64,000 nucleotides of DNA, taken from the NCBI GenBank assembly GCA_024234975.1, contig JACKNH010000019.1, positions 1 through 64,000 on the forward strand. The letters run 5' to 3'. The DNA is from Gammaproteobacteria bacterium (GTDB lineage: Bacteria; Pseudomonadota; Gammaproteobacteria; Ga0077536). Below the pieces are notes generated by a model, which worked only from the letters and a program-made list of their open reading frames with translations, did not search any database and had not been told where the DNA came from. A program made the position numbers and the translations under genes. Below are positions 35,308 through 45,710 of the stretch, in pieces; the first letter of the stretch is position 1, and the number at the start of each line of letters is the position of its first letter.

Positions 35308-36201
35308 ATGCGCGCCATCGCCCAATTGATCATGCGCAGCGCCGCCCATGCCGGCGGTGTAGCGGCAGTCACAGGTCTTACAGGTTTGATTCTGCCACCG
35401 CTGGTCATGGTCAGCGGGGCCGCCGTCGCGCTGTACACCTTGCGTCGCGGGGCGCGGGCCGGTATGCAGGCAATTGTGGTGGCGATTCTCGTTCTGGGCA
35501 TCGTCGCGCTGCTGGGTGGTGGATTGATGCCATTCGCAGCCTTGCCGGTGGGCACGTGGTTGCCCGCCTGGCTGCTGGCATTGGTATTGCGGTCCACCGC
35601 GAGCCAGAGTTGGATGGTGGTCGCCGCAGGGCTGCTCGGGGTGATCTACCTCGTAACTTCGCAGCTGGTTCTGGGTGATCCGGTCAATTGGTGGCAGACG
35701 TGGTTGACCGGCATGGTGAACGAACTCGCGGCGCAGAATCCGGAGTTCAATGTCTCAACCGTCAAAGTTGAGGTGATTGCATCGCAGATGCAGAGTCTGC
35801 TGGCCACGGCCATCGTGTCGACGCAGACGCTGACCATGCTGTTGGCACGCTGGTGGCAGTCGCAATTGTTCAATCCGGGCGGGTTTCGCGCGGAGTTCGT
35901 GGCGATGCGTCTGCCGCGAATCGTGTTACAAGGGGTTGCCGTACTGGCCGTGATCCTGTGGGTGATCTGGCACGGCGATGCCCGCAGCGAAGTCCTTGCC
36001 GGCTACGCGCTGGTGCTGGTGGTGATGTTCTCCATAACCGGGTTGGCGCTGACGCACTGGACCATTGGTCATCAGCAATGGTCGGTATGGTGGTTGGTCG
36101 TGGCGTATGTGGTATTCCTGCGGTTGCCGGCCATTGCAGCGCTGGTCGGCGTGGTGGACACCGTGTTTGATCTGCGTAAAGTGTTGGTGCGCAGGCAGTG
36201 A
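35308..36201 (+). CDS. DUF2232 family integral membrane protein
   Basis: A 297-aa protein with about eight hydrophobic segments, e.g. PPLVMVSGAAVALYTL, IVVAILVLGIVALLGGGLMPF, and the C-terminal WWLVVAYVVFLRLPAIAALVGVVDTVFDLRK. It occupies the position between rpsR and rplI where DUF2232 (YybS-like) proteins are found in many proteobacteria. Its function is unknown. The membrane topology and the FDLRK-type ending match the family. Confidence 0.85.
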   Translation: MRAIAQLIMRSAAHAGGVAAVTGLTGLILPPLVMVSGAAVALYTLRRGARAGMQAIVVAILVLGIVALLGGGLMPFAALPVGTWLPAWLLALVLRSTASQSWMVVAAGLLGVIYLVTSQLVLGDPVNWWQTWLTGMVNELAAQNPEFNVSTVKVEVIASQMQSLLATAIVSTQTLTMLLARWWQSQLFNPGGFRAEFVAMRLPRIVLQGVAVLAVILWVIWHGDARSEVLAGYALVLVVMFSITGLALTHWTIGHQQWSVWWLVVAYVVFLRLPAIAALVGVVDTVFDLRKVLVRRQ

Positions 36202-36254
36202 ACTGAAGTTGTACGGAACTTAAAGACTACTAGTAGCAAGAAGAGAGATATCCG

Positions 36255-36713
36255 ATGGACGTCATACTGTTGGAACGAATTCGCAACCTGGGCAACCTGG
36301 GCGAGACTGTCAAAGTGAAACCCGGTTTCGGGCGCAACTACCTGATCCCGAATCGCAAAGCGGTTCCGGCGACGCCCGAGAACGTCGAAAAGTTCGAAGC
36401 GCAGCGTGCCGAACTGGAGCGCCAGCAAGCCGCTTCGCTGGGCGAGGCCCAGACCCGCGCTGCGGCAATGGAAGGGCTGTCGGTGACCATCGGCGCCCGC
36501 GCCGGTACCGAAGGCAAGCTCTATGGCTCGATTGGTACTGCGGAAATCGCCGATGCCATCACCGCTGCTGGCCATGAAGTGGCCAAGCGTGAGGTCCGGC
36601 TGGAAAACGGCGCTCTGCGGTCGACTGGTGAATACAACATCGGCCTGCAGCTGCACCCTGACGTGCTGTTCGACGTCACCGTTATCGTTGTAGCGGAAGC
36701 CGCAGAAGGCTGA
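36255..36713 (+). CDS. rplI: 50S ribosomal protein L9
   Basis: Large-subunit protein of 152 aa with N-terminal [41 protein letters not shown] long connecting helix (about 45-75) follows, then the C-terminal domain with [16 protein letters not shown] and IKxxG-like turns. It is 53 bp downstream of the DUF2232 gene and followed by dnaB. Confidence 0.97.
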   Translation: MDVILLERIRNLGNLGETVKVKPGFGRNYLIPNRKAVPATPENVEKFEAQRAELERQQAASLGEAQTRAAAMEGLSVTIGARAGTEGKLYGSIGTAEIADAITAAGHEVAKREVRLENGALRSTGEYNIGLQLHPDVLFDVTVIVVAEAAEG

Positions 36714-36732
36714 TCGCGGCTGCGATGCGCTG

Positions 36733-38133
36733 ATGGCGCAAACCGCCAGCCATTCCGGTAATCGGGCGGAACCGGCAGCCGATGCACTTCGGCTGCCGCC
36801 GCATTCGATTGAAGCCGAACAATCCGTGCTCGGCGGGCTGCTGCTCGACGAGGAATCCTGGTTGCATGTTGCCGACCGTATCGGTGAAAAGGATTTTTAC
36901 CGGCACGACCACCAATTGATCTTCCGCGCCATTGCCGCGCTGGCCAATGAAGCCAAGCCTTATGACGTGGTGACAGTGGCGGAGTGGCTCGAAACCCAGG
37001 GTTCATTCGAGCAGGCGGGCGGGCTGGTCTATCTCGCACAGTTGGCGGAAAACACGCCGTCGGCAGCCAACATCATCGCGTATGCGGACATTGTCCGTGA
37101 GCGTTCCGTTCTCAGGCAGTTGATTCAGGTCGGCACCTCGATCGCTGGCAGCGCCTACAAGACTGAAGGTCGCACCAGCGAAGAGCTGGTAGACGAAGCC
37201 GAGCGCTCCATCTTCGCCATTGCCGAGCAGGGCGCACGCGGCAAGCGCGGCTTCACTTCGATCAAGGACTTGCTGGTCACCGCGCTCGACCGTATCGATG
37301 CGCTGTATCAGCGCGACAGTCCCATCACCGGTGTGCCTACCGGCTATGTCGATTTCGATACGATGACGTCAGGCCTGCAGCCGTCGGATCTCGTCATCAT
37401 TGCGGGTCGGCCATCGATGGGCAAGACGGCATTCGCGGTCAACATCGCGGAAAACGCCGCCATCAAGGATGGCCTTGCGGTCGGTGTTTTCAGTATGGAA
37501 ATGCCGGGCGAACAGCTGGCTATGCGTTTGATGTCCTCGTTGGGCCGCATCGATCAACACAAGGTACGGACCGGGCGTTTGAACGATGACGATTGGCCGC
37601 GACTGACATCGGCTGTCGGCATGTTGTCGGATGCGCGATTGTTCATCGATGACACGCCGGCGTTGACGCCCGGTGAAGTCCGCGCGCGCTGTCGTCGTAT
37701 CAAGCGTGAACACGGGCTGGACCTCGTGGTTATCGACTACCTGCAGCTGATGCAGGTGCCCGGCAACAAGGAAAACCGGGCGACGGAAATTTCCGAAATC
37801 TCACGCTCACTGAAAGCACTGGCGAAGGAATTGCAAGCGCCGGTGGTCGCCTTGTCGCAGCTGAATCGCGGCCTGGAACAGCGGCCGAACAAGCGCCCCG
37901 TGATGTCCGATTTGCGTGAATCGGGCGCTATTGAACAGGATGCGGACGTCATCATCTTCATCTATCGCGATGAAGTGTATGACGATGAAAGCCCGGACAA
38001 AGGTATCGCCGAAATCATCATCGGCAAGCAGCGAAATGGCCCCATCGGTACCGTCCGTCTGGCGTTCCGTGGCCAGTACACGCGCTTCGAGAATCTCGCC
38101 TCCGACGCCTACTCGCAGCGCCCCCAGGACTGA
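36733..38133 (+). CDS. dnaB: Replicative DNA helicase DnaB
   Basis: Hexameric helicase that unwinds DNA at the fork. The N-terminal DnaG-interaction domain begins PPHSIEAEQSVLGGLLLDEESW. The RecA-like motor has Walker A AGRPSMGKTAFAVNIAEN, Walker B LDLVVIDYLQLMQVPG, and SQLNRGLEQRPNKRPVMSDLRESGAIEQDADVIIFIYRDEVY. At 466 aa it is full length. It follows rplI by 19 bp and precedes radA. Confidence 0.97.
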   Translation: MAQTASHSGNRAEPAADALRLPPHSIEAEQSVLGGLLLDEESWLHVADRIGEKDFYRHDHQLIFRAIAALANEAKPYDVVTVAEWLETQGSFEQAGGLVYLAQLAENTPSAANIIAYADIVRERSVLRQLIQVGTSIAGSAYKTEGRTSEELVDEAERSIFAIAEQGARGKRGFTSIKDLLVTALDRIDALYQRDSPITGVPTGYVDFDTMTSGLQPSDLVIIAGRPSMGKTAFAVNIAENAAIKDGLAVGVFSMEMPGEQLAMRLMSSLGRIDQHKVRTGRLNDDDWPRLTSAVGMLSDARLFIDDTPALTPGEVRARCRRIKREHGLDLVVIDYLQLMQVPGNKENRATEISEISRSLKALAKELQAPVVALSQLNRGLEQRPNKRPVMSDLRESGAIEQDADVIIFIYRDEVYDDESPDKGIAEIIIGKQRNGPIGTVRLAFRGQYTRFENLASDAYSQRPQD

Positions 38134-38146
38134 GCGAGGACTTTGC

Positions 38147-39508
38147 GTGGCGCGCGGCGGCCGCAACACGATCTACCAGTGCCAGTCCTGCGGCGGTCAG
38201 AGTTCCAAGTGGTCCGGCCAATGCCCGGATTGCGGCGCGTGGAATACGCTGGTCGAGACGGTGGCTGCCGCGCAGGTCGGCAAGCCGGTCGCCCGCTTCA
38301 AATCCTATTCCGGTGAAAACTCCGGCATCGTCCGGCTGACCGAAGTCAAAGCCGACGTTGAAACACGCAGCAGCATCGGCATCGGCGAGCTTGATCGCGT
38401 CCTGGGCGGCGGCCTGGTGGCGGGTTCCGTCATTCTCATTGGTGGAGATCCCGGCATCGGTAAATCCACATTGTTGATGCAGGCCATGGCCGGTGTACAA
38501 GGCAAGGCGCTTTATGTGAGCGGTGAAGAATCCGCTGCGCAAGTGGCGATGCGCGCGCGCAGATTGGGCGTGACGACGGACAACGTCGCACTGCTGACTG
38601 AAACCCACCTCGAGCAGATCCTGGCCGAAGCTGCCACATTCCGCCCCGACGTGATGGTCATCGATTCCATTCAGACCTTGTACAGCGGCGAGCTTGCCTC
38701 CGCGCCCGGCGCCGTCGGCCAGGTACGCGAGTGTGCAGCTCATCTCGTACGCTACGCCAAGGCGCATGGTACGACGGTGTTCCTGGTCGGCCATGTCACC
38801 AAGGAAGGCGCATTGGCCGGACCGCGTGTACTTGAGCACATGGTGGACGCTGTCCTGTATTTCGAAGGCGACCATGGCAGCCGCTATCGCGTCGTCCGCG
38901 CAGTCAAGAACCGCTACGGCGAAGTAAACGAACTCGGCGTGTTCTCGATGACCGATCAAGGGCTGCGTGAAGTCGCCAATCCGTCCGCAATTTTTCTTGC
39001 CCGGCATGAGAAGCCGGTGCCGGGCAGTGTGGTCATGGTGACCCGTGAAGGCACGCGGCCGCTGTTGGTGGAAGTTCAGGCGCTGGTGGACGAAAGTCAG
39101 ATCGCCAATCCCCGACGTGTGACCGTGGGGCTGGAACACAATCGACTGGCCATTCTATTGGCGGTACTGCACCGGCATGCCGGCATCGCCACCGGTGATC
39201 AAGACGTCTTCGTCAACGTGGTGGGTGGCGTGCGTGTCAGCGAAACCGGTATCGATCTCGCGGTATTGCTGGCGATCCTGTCGAGCTGGCGTAATCGTCC
39301 GTTGCCGCACGACATGGTGGTATTCGGTGAGGTCGGCCTGACCGGTGAAATCCGGCCCGTTCAAAATGGCCCCGAGCGTTTGCGGGAAGCCTCCAAGCAT
39401 GGATTCAGGCGCGCCCTGGTGCCGCAGGCCAATGCGCCGCGTGGTGGTGTCGAGGGACTTGAGATCACCACGGTCACGCACCTGAAACAGGTGCTGGATC
39501 ACATCTAG
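38147..39508 (+). CDS. radA: DNA repair protein RadA
   Basis: RecA-like branch-migration ATPase. The GTG start at 38147, 13 bp after dnaB with GCGAGGA upstream, gives the zinc finger YQCQSCGGQSSKWSGQCPDCGAW (C4). Then come Walker A GGDPGIGKSTLLMQ, YVSGEESAAQVAMRA, the RadA signature VKNRYGEVNELGVF, and a Lon-protease-like C-terminal domain with ETGIDLAVLLAILSSW and VVFGEVGLTGEIRPV. It is 453 aa. An open frame inside dnaB extends further upstream and is not used. Confidence 0.96.
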   Translation: MARGGRNTIYQCQSCGGQSSKWSGQCPDCGAWNTLVETVAAAQVGKPVARFKSYSGENSGIVRLTEVKADVETRSSIGIGELDRVLGGGLVAGSVILIGGDPGIGKSTLLMQAMAGVQGKALYVSGEESAAQVAMRARRLGVTTDNVALLTETHLEQILAEAATFRPDVMVIDSIQTLYSGELASAPGAVGQVRECAAHLVRYAKAHGTTVFLVGHVTKEGALAGPRVLEHMVDAVLYFEGDHGSRYRVVRAVKNRYGEVNELGVFSMTDQGLREVANPSAIFLARHEKPVPGSVVMVTREGTRPLLVEVQALVDESQIANPRRVTVGLEHNRLAILLAVLHRHAGIATGDQDVFVNVVGGVRVSETGIDLAVLLAILSSWRNRPLPHDMVVFGEVGLTGEIRPVQNGPERLREASKHGFRRALVPQANAPRGGVEGLEITTVTHLKQVLDHI

Positions 39509-39510
39509 AT

Positions 39511-39643
39511 CCAGTCTCAAAATTGCTGCACGCCGCCGATACCGCGTTAAAAACGGCCTCAAATGCTCACGTACTGCGTGTACGCTGCGCGTTTTCGGCT
39601 GGTCTTGCCTTGTCTGGGCGACGTTCGCAAATTTTGAGACCGG
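39511..39643. repeat. Imperfect palindromic intergenic element after radA
   Basis: The ends CCAGTCTCAAAATT (39511-39524) and AATTTTGAGACCGG (39630-39643) are complementary at 13 of 14 positions around a centre of about 105 bp. That centre includes GTTAAAAACGGCCTCAAATGCTC-like AT/GC blocks (39546-39568) and further imperfect pairing. It fills the convergent gap between radA and the CorC-like gene. No open frame or consensus terminator accounts for it. It looks like a dispersed palindromic repeat, different in sequence from the one at 6202-6313. Confidence 0.65.
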
Positions 39644-39649
39644 TTCCAG

Positions 39650-40933
39650 TTACGTATTGCCGTTGCCGGGCATGTCATCAACCTTGCACAACCGCGCGGT
39701 GCGCACGGCCTGGTCAATCACGCTGGTCACTTCAATCACGTAGTCGCCCACCCGCAGGCTGGTGCCCTGGTCCGGAATGCTCTCCAACTGCTCCAGCACG
39801 AGCCCGTTGAGCGTCTTCGGTCCGCTTTCAGGCAGGTCCCAATGGCAGTGGCGGTTTATCTCGCGAATGGGCGTGGTGCCATCAATCAGATAAGTTCCGT
39901 CCGCCTGGTGGTAGATATCCAGGTCGAACGCTTGCGGATGCGTGGTGAACTCGCCGACCACTTCCTCCAGCAGATCGTCCAGCGTCAGCATCCCTTCGAT
40001 TTCACCGTATTCATCGACGATGATGCCCATGCGTTGCTTGCGCCGCTGAAAATGCAGCAGCTGCTTGTTGAGATCAGTACCGTTGGGAATGAAATACGGT
40101 TCTTCCAACAGTGGCCGCAGGACGGCGGCTGAAATGTCCTCGTTGGCCGCCAGCAGCCGCATCACCTTGCGCATGTGGAGGATGCCCAGCAGATTATCGA
40201 TAGAGCCCTCGTAGCACGGCAGGCGGGTGTGGCGGGCCATCATCAACTGGTCACGCAGTTCCGTCGGCGGCAGGTCTAGATCGAGCGCATCGATTTCGCC
40301 GCGTGGCGTCATGATGTCCTCGACCGTCACCCGTTCGAGATCAAGTACGCCAAACAGCATTTCACGGTGTTTGCGCGGAATCAGCGAACCGGCTTCCTTC
40401 AGAACGGTACGCAGTTCTTCACGACTCAATGCCATTTCGGCACTGCCGCTGACGCGGATACCGAACACGTACAACACCGCGTTCGCCAGCATGTTGACGG
40501 CCCAGACGATGGGATAACAGATCCACATCAACGCCTGCAGTATGGGCGCCGAGCTGAACGCAACGCGTTCCGGGTGCAGTGCGCCGAGCGTTTTGGGCAT
40601 GGTCTCGGCAAAAATCAGCATGAACACGGTCAGAGTGACGGCGCCGACCACCGGGCCCGAATCGCCCAGCAGACGCGTACTGATAATGGTGACGATGGTG
40701 GCGGCAGCGTTGTTGACGAAGTTATTGCCGGTCAGAATCAGGCCAATCAATCTGTCCGGCGTTTCCAACAGGCGTTGCGCGCGCCGCGCACCGGGTTCGT
40801 TCTGCTCGGCCAGGTGACTCAGGCGGTAACGGTTCAGCGCCATCATGGCGGTTTCCGAGCTTGAGAAATAGGCCGACAGGAACAGCAGTACGAGCAGAAT
40901 CAGTAACAGCGCGGCAGTGGAGAGTTCCAGCAT
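39650..40933 (-). CDS. HlyC/CorC family transporter-associated protein (CNNM + CBS + CorC_HlyC)
   Basis: A 427-aa membrane protein from an ATG at 40933; the open frame extends 55 codons upstream without family features. The N-terminal CNNM domain has about three to four membrane segments with FLSAYFSSSETAMMALNRYRLSHLAE. A CBS pair (about 200-320) contains VEDIMTPRGEIDALDLD and GIIVDEYGEIEGMLTLDDLLEEVVGEF. The C-terminal CorC_HlyC domain ends near residue 415. Members are linked to Mg2+/Co2+ efflux. It follows the ypjD-like gene on the same strand, a frequent pairing with ffh divergent. Confidence 0.92.
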   Translation of the reverse strand: MLELSTAALLLILLVLLFLSAYFSSSETAMMALNRYRLSHLAEQNEPGARRAQRLLETPDRLIGLILTGNNFVNNAAATIVTIISTRLLGDSGPVVGAVTLTVFMLIFAETMPKTLGALHPERVAFSSAPILQALMWICYPIVWAVNMLANAVLYVFGIRVSGSAEMALSREELRTVLKEAGSLIPRKHREMLFGVLDLERVTVEDIMTPRGEIDALDLDLPPTELRDQLMMARHTRLPCYEGSIDNLLGILHMRKVMRLLAANEDISAAVLRPLLEEPYFIPNGTDLNKQLLHFQRRKQRMGIIVDEYGEIEGMLTLDDLLEEVVGEFTTHPQAFDLDIYHQADGTYLIDGTTPIREINRHCHWDLPESGPKTLNGLVLEQLESIPDQGTSLRVGDYVIEVTSVIDQAVRTARLCKVDDMPGNGNT

Positions 40934-40950
40934 CGGGCAACGATTCCTGG

Positions 40951-41753
40951 CTATCGATTCAGGATCAATTCGAGCACTATTTTGCTGCCGAAGTATCCCA
41001 GCCCCAGCAGCACGGACCCTGCGATCACCAGCCGCACGGCGCGGGAGCCCCGCCAACCATAGCGCCAGCGTCCCCACAGCAGTACCGCGAATACGCACCA
41101 GGCAAGCACGGAAAATACGATCTTGTGGGCGAGGTGCTGGTCCATGACGTCGCGTGTATACACACTGCCCAGGGCCAGACTGATTGTCAGCAGTACGAAT
41201 CCGATGGTTGTGACCTGGAACAGAATCTCTTCCATGGTCTGCAGCGGCGGCAGGAAGTGCATGATGGGGTGGTGGTGGCGCAATTTGTATTCAGCGAGTG
41301 CCAGGAACACCGCCTGAATGAACGCGATGGCAAACAAGCTGTAGGCGACAATCGCAATGGCCACATGCAGTTCGAGGCCGATAGGCGAATTTTCCGGAAA
41401 GATGCGCACACCGGGCATGCCCATGGCGACAACCAGCGTCAACGCCGCTGCGGGTAGCAACACCGCGGCAAGACTCTCCACGGGGTAGGAAATCAGGATG
41501 ACAGTCAGCGCCAGTGCTATGGTCCAGGTCACCAGCGATGCGGCATTGGCAACGCCCAGATTGAATCAGCGGCGCCGAAAATCGTGTCGTGCAAGACCAA
41601 TGCATGGAGAAGAACTGCCAAAGCTGCCAGAGCCGCTGCCTGCAAGCGGATGCGCCGGTTGGCGACCGGGCGGAGTTGGTGGCCGAGCAGCACCCGGCCG
41701 GTTGCCGCCAGGTACAAAATCGAGGCCAGAACGCCAAGCAGTATGTTCGACAT
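40951..41753 (-). pseudogene. YpjD/CcsA-like cytochrome c assembly membrane protein, frameshifted
   Basis: The N-terminal frame (from ATG 41753) begins MSNILLGVLASILYLAATG and runs to HDTIFGAAD, then goes out of frame. Translation consistent with the family resumes one frame over as FNLGVANAASLVTWTIALALT and continues to residue EL ILNR with the conserved LHVAIAIVAYSLFAIAFIQA and the HKIVFSVLAWCVFAVLLWGRWRYGWRG segment. A single missing base near 41566 explains the break. The restored protein would be about 267 aa with eight membrane segments. It lies between ffh and the CorC-like gene as in related genomes. Either a sequence error or a recent inactivation. Confidence 0.8.
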
Positions 41754-41879
41754 GGTGGCATAATTCTAACAGGTTGTTGGGGTGCTGCCGCGAGGGGTTT
41801 TGCCTGATACAGATCGTGTCATGCCTCGTTTTGGCGCAGCAGCGTCCTCCGTTACGAGTCCCGGATACAGGAATATTTC

Positions 41880-43244
41880 ATGTTCGAGAATTTAAGCGAG
41901 CGGCTGGGCAAGGTCATCAAGAACCTGCGCGGCCAGGCCCGGCTGACTGAAGAAAATATCGACGCGACGCTGCGCGAAGTGCGCATGGCGCTGCTGGAAG
42001 GCGACGTCGCGCTGCCCGTCGTACGCAAATTTATAGACCACGTTCGAAGCAAGGCGCTGGGTCAGGAAGTCATCGGTTCATTGACGCCAGGCCAGGCGCT
42101 TGTCCGCGTGGTCCGCGACGAATTGACGGCGTTGATGGGCGAGGCGGCAGTGCCCCTGAATATGAACGCCGAACCGCCGGTGGTGATCCTGATGGCCGGT
42201 TTGCAGGGCGCGGGCAAGACCACCTCGGTCGCCAAACTCGCCCGCTTTCTCAAGGACCGCGAACACAAATCGGTCGCGGTGGTCAGTTGCGACGTGTATC
42301 GCCCTGCAGCTATCGAGCAATTGAAAGTTCTCGCCGGCGAGGTGGATGTCACCTTCATTCCCAGCGAAGCCAGCGAAAAACCGCTGGATATTGCCCGCCG
42401 CGCGGTCGCGGACGCGCGCCGCACCTTCAAGGATGTACTGCTGGTTGATACGGCAGGACGCCTGCACATCGACGAGCAGATGATGGCGGAAATCCGTGCG
42501 CTGCATCAGCAATTGCAGCCGGCGGAAACCCTGTTCGTGGTCGATGCGATGACCGGTCAGGACGCGGTGCAGACCGCCAAGGCGTTCAATGACGCATTGC
42601 CGCTGACCGGCGTTGTGCTGACCAAGACCGACGGTGATGCACGCGGTGGCGCGGCATTGTCCGTCCGGGAGGTCACCGGCGCCCCCATCAAGTTTCTCGG
42701 TGTCGGCGAAAAGAATGACGCGCTGGAAACGTTTCATCCGGATCGGATGGCATCGCGCATCCTCGGCATGGGCGACGTGTTGTCGCTCATCGAGGAAGTC
42801 GAGCAGAAAGTCGACCGCAACAAGGCCGAACAGTTCGCGCGCAAGGTGGCAAAGGGCAAGGGCTTCGATCTGGAGGATTTCCGCGACCAGCTGAAGCAGA
42901 TGCAGAATATGGGCGGACTGGATTCGCTGCTCGACAAGTTGCCAGGCATGAATCAGGTCCCTGCCGAGGTGAAAGGCCAGCTCAATAACAGGGAATTCGT
43001 CAAATTGATCGCCATCATCGATTCCATGACACCGCACGAGCGTCAGTTTCCTGCGGTCATCAAAGCGTCACGCAAAATTCGCATTGCCAAGGGGTCCGGC
43101 ACGCAGGTGCAGGACATCAATCGCATGCTCAAACAGTTCACGCAGATGCAGAAGATGTTCAAGAAAGTCAGCAAGAAAGATGGCCTGAAGAACCTGATGC
43201 GCGGCATGGGCGGGAAATTTCCGGGCGGTATGCCATTTCGCTGA
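41880..43244 (+). CDS. ffh: Signal recognition particle protein Ffh
   Basis: GTPase that binds signal sequences with the 4.5S RNA encoded at 11.3 kb. The N domain begins MFENLSERLGKVIKNLRGQARLTEENI. The G domain has MAGLQGAGKTTSVAKLA, SCDVYRPAAIEQL, DTAGRLHIDEQMM and TKTDGDARGGAALS. The Met-rich M domain (about 300-454) ends with IKASRKIRIAKGSGTQVQDINRMLKQFTQMQKMFKK. At 454 aa it is full length. It is divergent from ypjD. Confidence 0.97.
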   Translation: MFENLSERLGKVIKNLRGQARLTEENIDATLREVRMALLEGDVALPVVRKFIDHVRSKALGQEVIGSLTPGQALVRVVRDELTALMGEAAVPLNMNAEPPVVILMAGLQGAGKTTSVAKLARFLKDREHKSVAVVSCDVYRPAAIEQLKVLAGEVDVTFIPSEASEKPLDIARRAVADARRTFKDVLLVDTAGRLHIDEQMMAEIRALHQQLQPAETLFVVDAMTGQDAVQTAKAFNDALPLTGVVLTKTDGDARGGAALSVREVTGAPIKFLGVGEKNDALETFHPDRMASRILGMGDVLSLIEEVEQKVDRNKAEQFARKVAKGKGFDLEDFRDQLKQMQNMGGLDSLLDKLPGMNQVPAEVKGQLNNREFVKLIAIIDSMTPHERQFPAVIKASRKIRIAKGSGTQVQDINRMLKQFTQMQKMFKKVSKKDGLKNLMRGMGGKFPGGMPFR

Positions 43245-43266
43245 ACCTGTGTTGCACGGGTTCAGC
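43240..43266 (+). other. Hairpin overlapping the ffh stop codon
   Basis: GCTGAACCTG (43240-43249, containing the ffh TGA) pairs with CGGGTTCAGC (43257-43266), nine Watson-Crick pairs and one G-T, around a seven-base loop. There is no downstream T run. It may mark the ffh mRNA end or protect it from 3' decay. Confidence 0.5.
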
Positions 43267-43380
43267 ATCGGCGACGCCGGAACACGTCGGTGTTCCTCGA
43301 CTTGCGGTACAACAATTCTGATTTGACAGCCGGTTGCAACGGCGCCGGTGCACTGGCGAAGTGGGGCAGGAGGAGTGGAT

Positions 43381-45675
43381 ATGAAAGAACAATTCGAAAA
43401 GCAGGCTCTGGAATACCATCGGCTGCCGCGTCCGGGAAAAATCGAGATTGCACCGACCAAGCCGCTGGCCAATCAGCGCGACCTGGCGCTGGCCTATTCA
43501 CCAGGTGTCGCCATCCCGTGTGAGAAGATTGCAGCCGATCCCGGATGTGCCGCCGATTACACCAGCCGTGGCAACCTGGTTGCCGTCATCAGCAACGGCA
43601 CTGCGGTCCTTGGGTTAGGCAACATCGGGCCATTGGCGGCCAAGCCGGTGATGGAAGGCAAGGGCGTGCTGTTCAAGAAGTTCGCCGGTATTGATGTGTT
43701 CGACATCGAAATCAACGAACTCGACCCGGACAAGCTGGTCGATATCATCGCCAGCCTCGAACCGACGTTCGGTGGCATCAATCTCGAAGACATCAAGGCG
43801 CCGGAATGTTTTTACGTTGAGCGCAAACTCAGCGAACGGATGAAGATTCCGGTATTCCACGATGACCAGCACGGCACGGCGATTATATCGGCCGCGGCGT
43901 TGATCAATGCGCTCAAGCTGGTGGAGAAGGATATCGGCGAAATTCGCGTCGTCTGCTCCGGCGCCGGCGCAGCTGCCACGGCTTGCCTGAACCTGTTCAT
44001 CACGTTGGGACTGAATCCGCAGAACATCATCGTGCTGGACCGTCAGGGCGTATTGCACAGTGGGCGGAATCTCGCTGGCGATCCGTTCAAGGCGCAATTT
44101 GTCCGTGATACCCCCCATCGCACGCTGGCCGATGCAATGCACGGCGCGGATGTCTTTTTAGGCCTGTCAGTCGCCGGCACGCTGACCGGCGACATGGTCA
44201 AAACGATGGCGGATAAACCGATCATTCTTGCGCTGGCCAACCCGGTGCCGGAAATCATGCCCGATGAAGCGCGCGCGGCCAGGCCGGATGCGATCATCGC
44301 CACGGGACGCTCCGATTATCCGAACCAGGTGAACAACGTCCTCTGTTTTCCCTATATGTTCCGCGGTGCTTTGGACGTTGGCGCAACATCCATTACCGAG
44401 GAGATGAAAATCGCCTGTGTCCAGGCCATCGCTGAACTGACCATGCAGGAAGCATCCGATACCGTGATGGCGGCCTATGCCGGTGAAGAGCTGCGATTCG
44501 GGCCGGACTACCTGATTCCGAAGCCGTTCGACCCACGCTTGATTCTGTCGGTGGCGCCGGCGGTGGCCAGGGCGGCAATGGAAAGCGGCGTCGCCACCCG
44601 GCCACTGGCAAATCTCGATACCTATCGCGATGAATTGAGTCGCTTCGTCTTTCAATCCGTGCTGGCGATGCGGCCGATGTTCACCCGCGCCAAAAACAAG
44701 GAAAAGCGCCTCGTCTATGCCGACGGCGAGGAACCACAGATCCTTCGTGCCGTACAGGCGGTGATCGACGAAGGGTTGGCGCGTCCGATTCTTATCGGCC
44801 GGCCAGCGGTCATCAAGCGCCGCGTCAATCATCTGGGGCTGCGTATCCGGCAGGATGAGCACTACGAAGTGGTCAACCCGGAACGTGATCCGCGGTACCG
44901 TCGCTATTGGGAGGCCTACCATCAATTGATGAAGCGCAAAGGCATCACCATGGATGAGGCCAAAATGCGCTTGCGCACCAATAACACCGTCATCGCAGCC
45001 ATGCTGGTCCGGCTGGGTGATGCGGACGCCATGCTGTGTGGCTTGAGCGGCTTGTTCCAGTCGCACCTCAAGCACGTTGAGCAGATCCTGGGCACCCGCG
45101 ACGATGTCCGCAGTCTGTCGGCGCTGAGCGTGTTGATCATGCGCAAAGGCACTTTCTTCATCAGCGATACTTACGTCAATCCGGAGCCCGGTCCTACCGA
45201 AATTGCGGAATCGACCTTGCTTGCGGTGGAACAGATGCGCCGTTTCGGCATCACGCCGCGGGTTGCCCTGTTGTCACATTCGGACTTCGGCGAAGGCAAT
45301 ACCGCTAGCGCGGCGAAAATGCGCGAAGCATTGGCGATACTGCAACGAACAGCGCCAGACCTTGAAGTCGACGGTGAGATGCAGGCCAATACGGCATTGA
45401 GTGATGCCATCCGCTTGCGCGCCATGCCGGATTCGAAATTGACCGGGCCCGCCAACCTGTTGGTCATGCCCGATCTCGATAGTGCCAATATCGCGATGAA
45501 TCTGCTGGCGGTGCTGGGCGAGGGGGCCACCATCGGGCCGGTATTGCTGGGAGCACGTTATCCCGCACACATCCTGACGCCGAATTCCACGGTGCGTCGG
45601 ATCACCAATATGAGCGCAATTGCGGTGGTCGATGCCCTGGGTATGGAAGAGCGCCTGCAGGCCGGCGGCGATTGA
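43381..45675 (+). CDS. maeB: NADP-dependent malic enzyme with phosphotransacetylase-like domain
   Basis: Decarboxylates malate to pyruvate with reduction of NADP+. The ATG at 43381 follows GGAGG. The malic enzyme half (about 1-430) has [12 protein letters not shown], the catalytic [12 protein letters not shown], and the Rossmann motif [14 protein letters not shown]. The second half (about 430-764) resembles phosphate acetyltransferase ([48 protein letters not shown]) and is usually regulatory, binding acetyl-CoA. At 764 aa it matches E. coli MaeB. It is monocistronic and convergent with dsbB. Confidence 0.95.
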   Translation: MKEQFEKQALEYHRLPRPGKIEIAPTKPLANQRDLALAYSPGVAIPCEKIAADPGCAADYTSRGNLVAVISNGTAVLGLGNIGPLAAKPVMEGKGVLFKKFAGIDVFDIEINELDPDKLVDIIASLEPTFGGINLEDIKAPECFYVERKLSERMKIPVFHDDQHGTAIISAAALINALKLVEKDIGEIRVVCSGAGAAATACLNLFITLGLNPQNIIVLDRQGVLHSGRNLAGDPFKAQFVRDTPHRTLADAMHGADVFLGLSVAGTLTGDMVKTMADKPIILALANPVPEIMPDEARAARPDAIIATGRSDYPNQVNNVLCFPYMFRGALDVGATSITEEMKIACVQAIAELTMQEASDTVMAAYAGEELRFGPDYLIPKPFDPRLILSVAPAVARAAMESGVATRPLANLDTYRDELSRFVFQSVLAMRPMFTRAKNKEKRLVYADGEEPQILRAVQAVIDEGLARPILIGRPAVIKRRVNHLGLRIRQDEHYEVVNPERDPRYRRYWEAYHQLMKRKGITMDEAKMRLRTNNTVIAAMLVRLGDADAMLCGLSGLFQSHLKHVEQILGTRDDVRSLSALSVLIMRKGTFFISDTYVNPEPGPTEIAESTLLAVEQMRRFGITPRVALLSHSDFGEGNTASAAKMREALAILQRTAPDLEVDGEMQANTALSDAIRLRAMPDSKLTGPANLLVMPDLDSANIAMNLLAVLGEGATIGPVLLGARYPAHILTPNSTVRRITNMSAIAVVDALGMEERLQAGGD

Positions 45676-45710
45676 ATTCGGTTCGGTCCAATCGCGCGGA
45701 CGCGCCTGCC

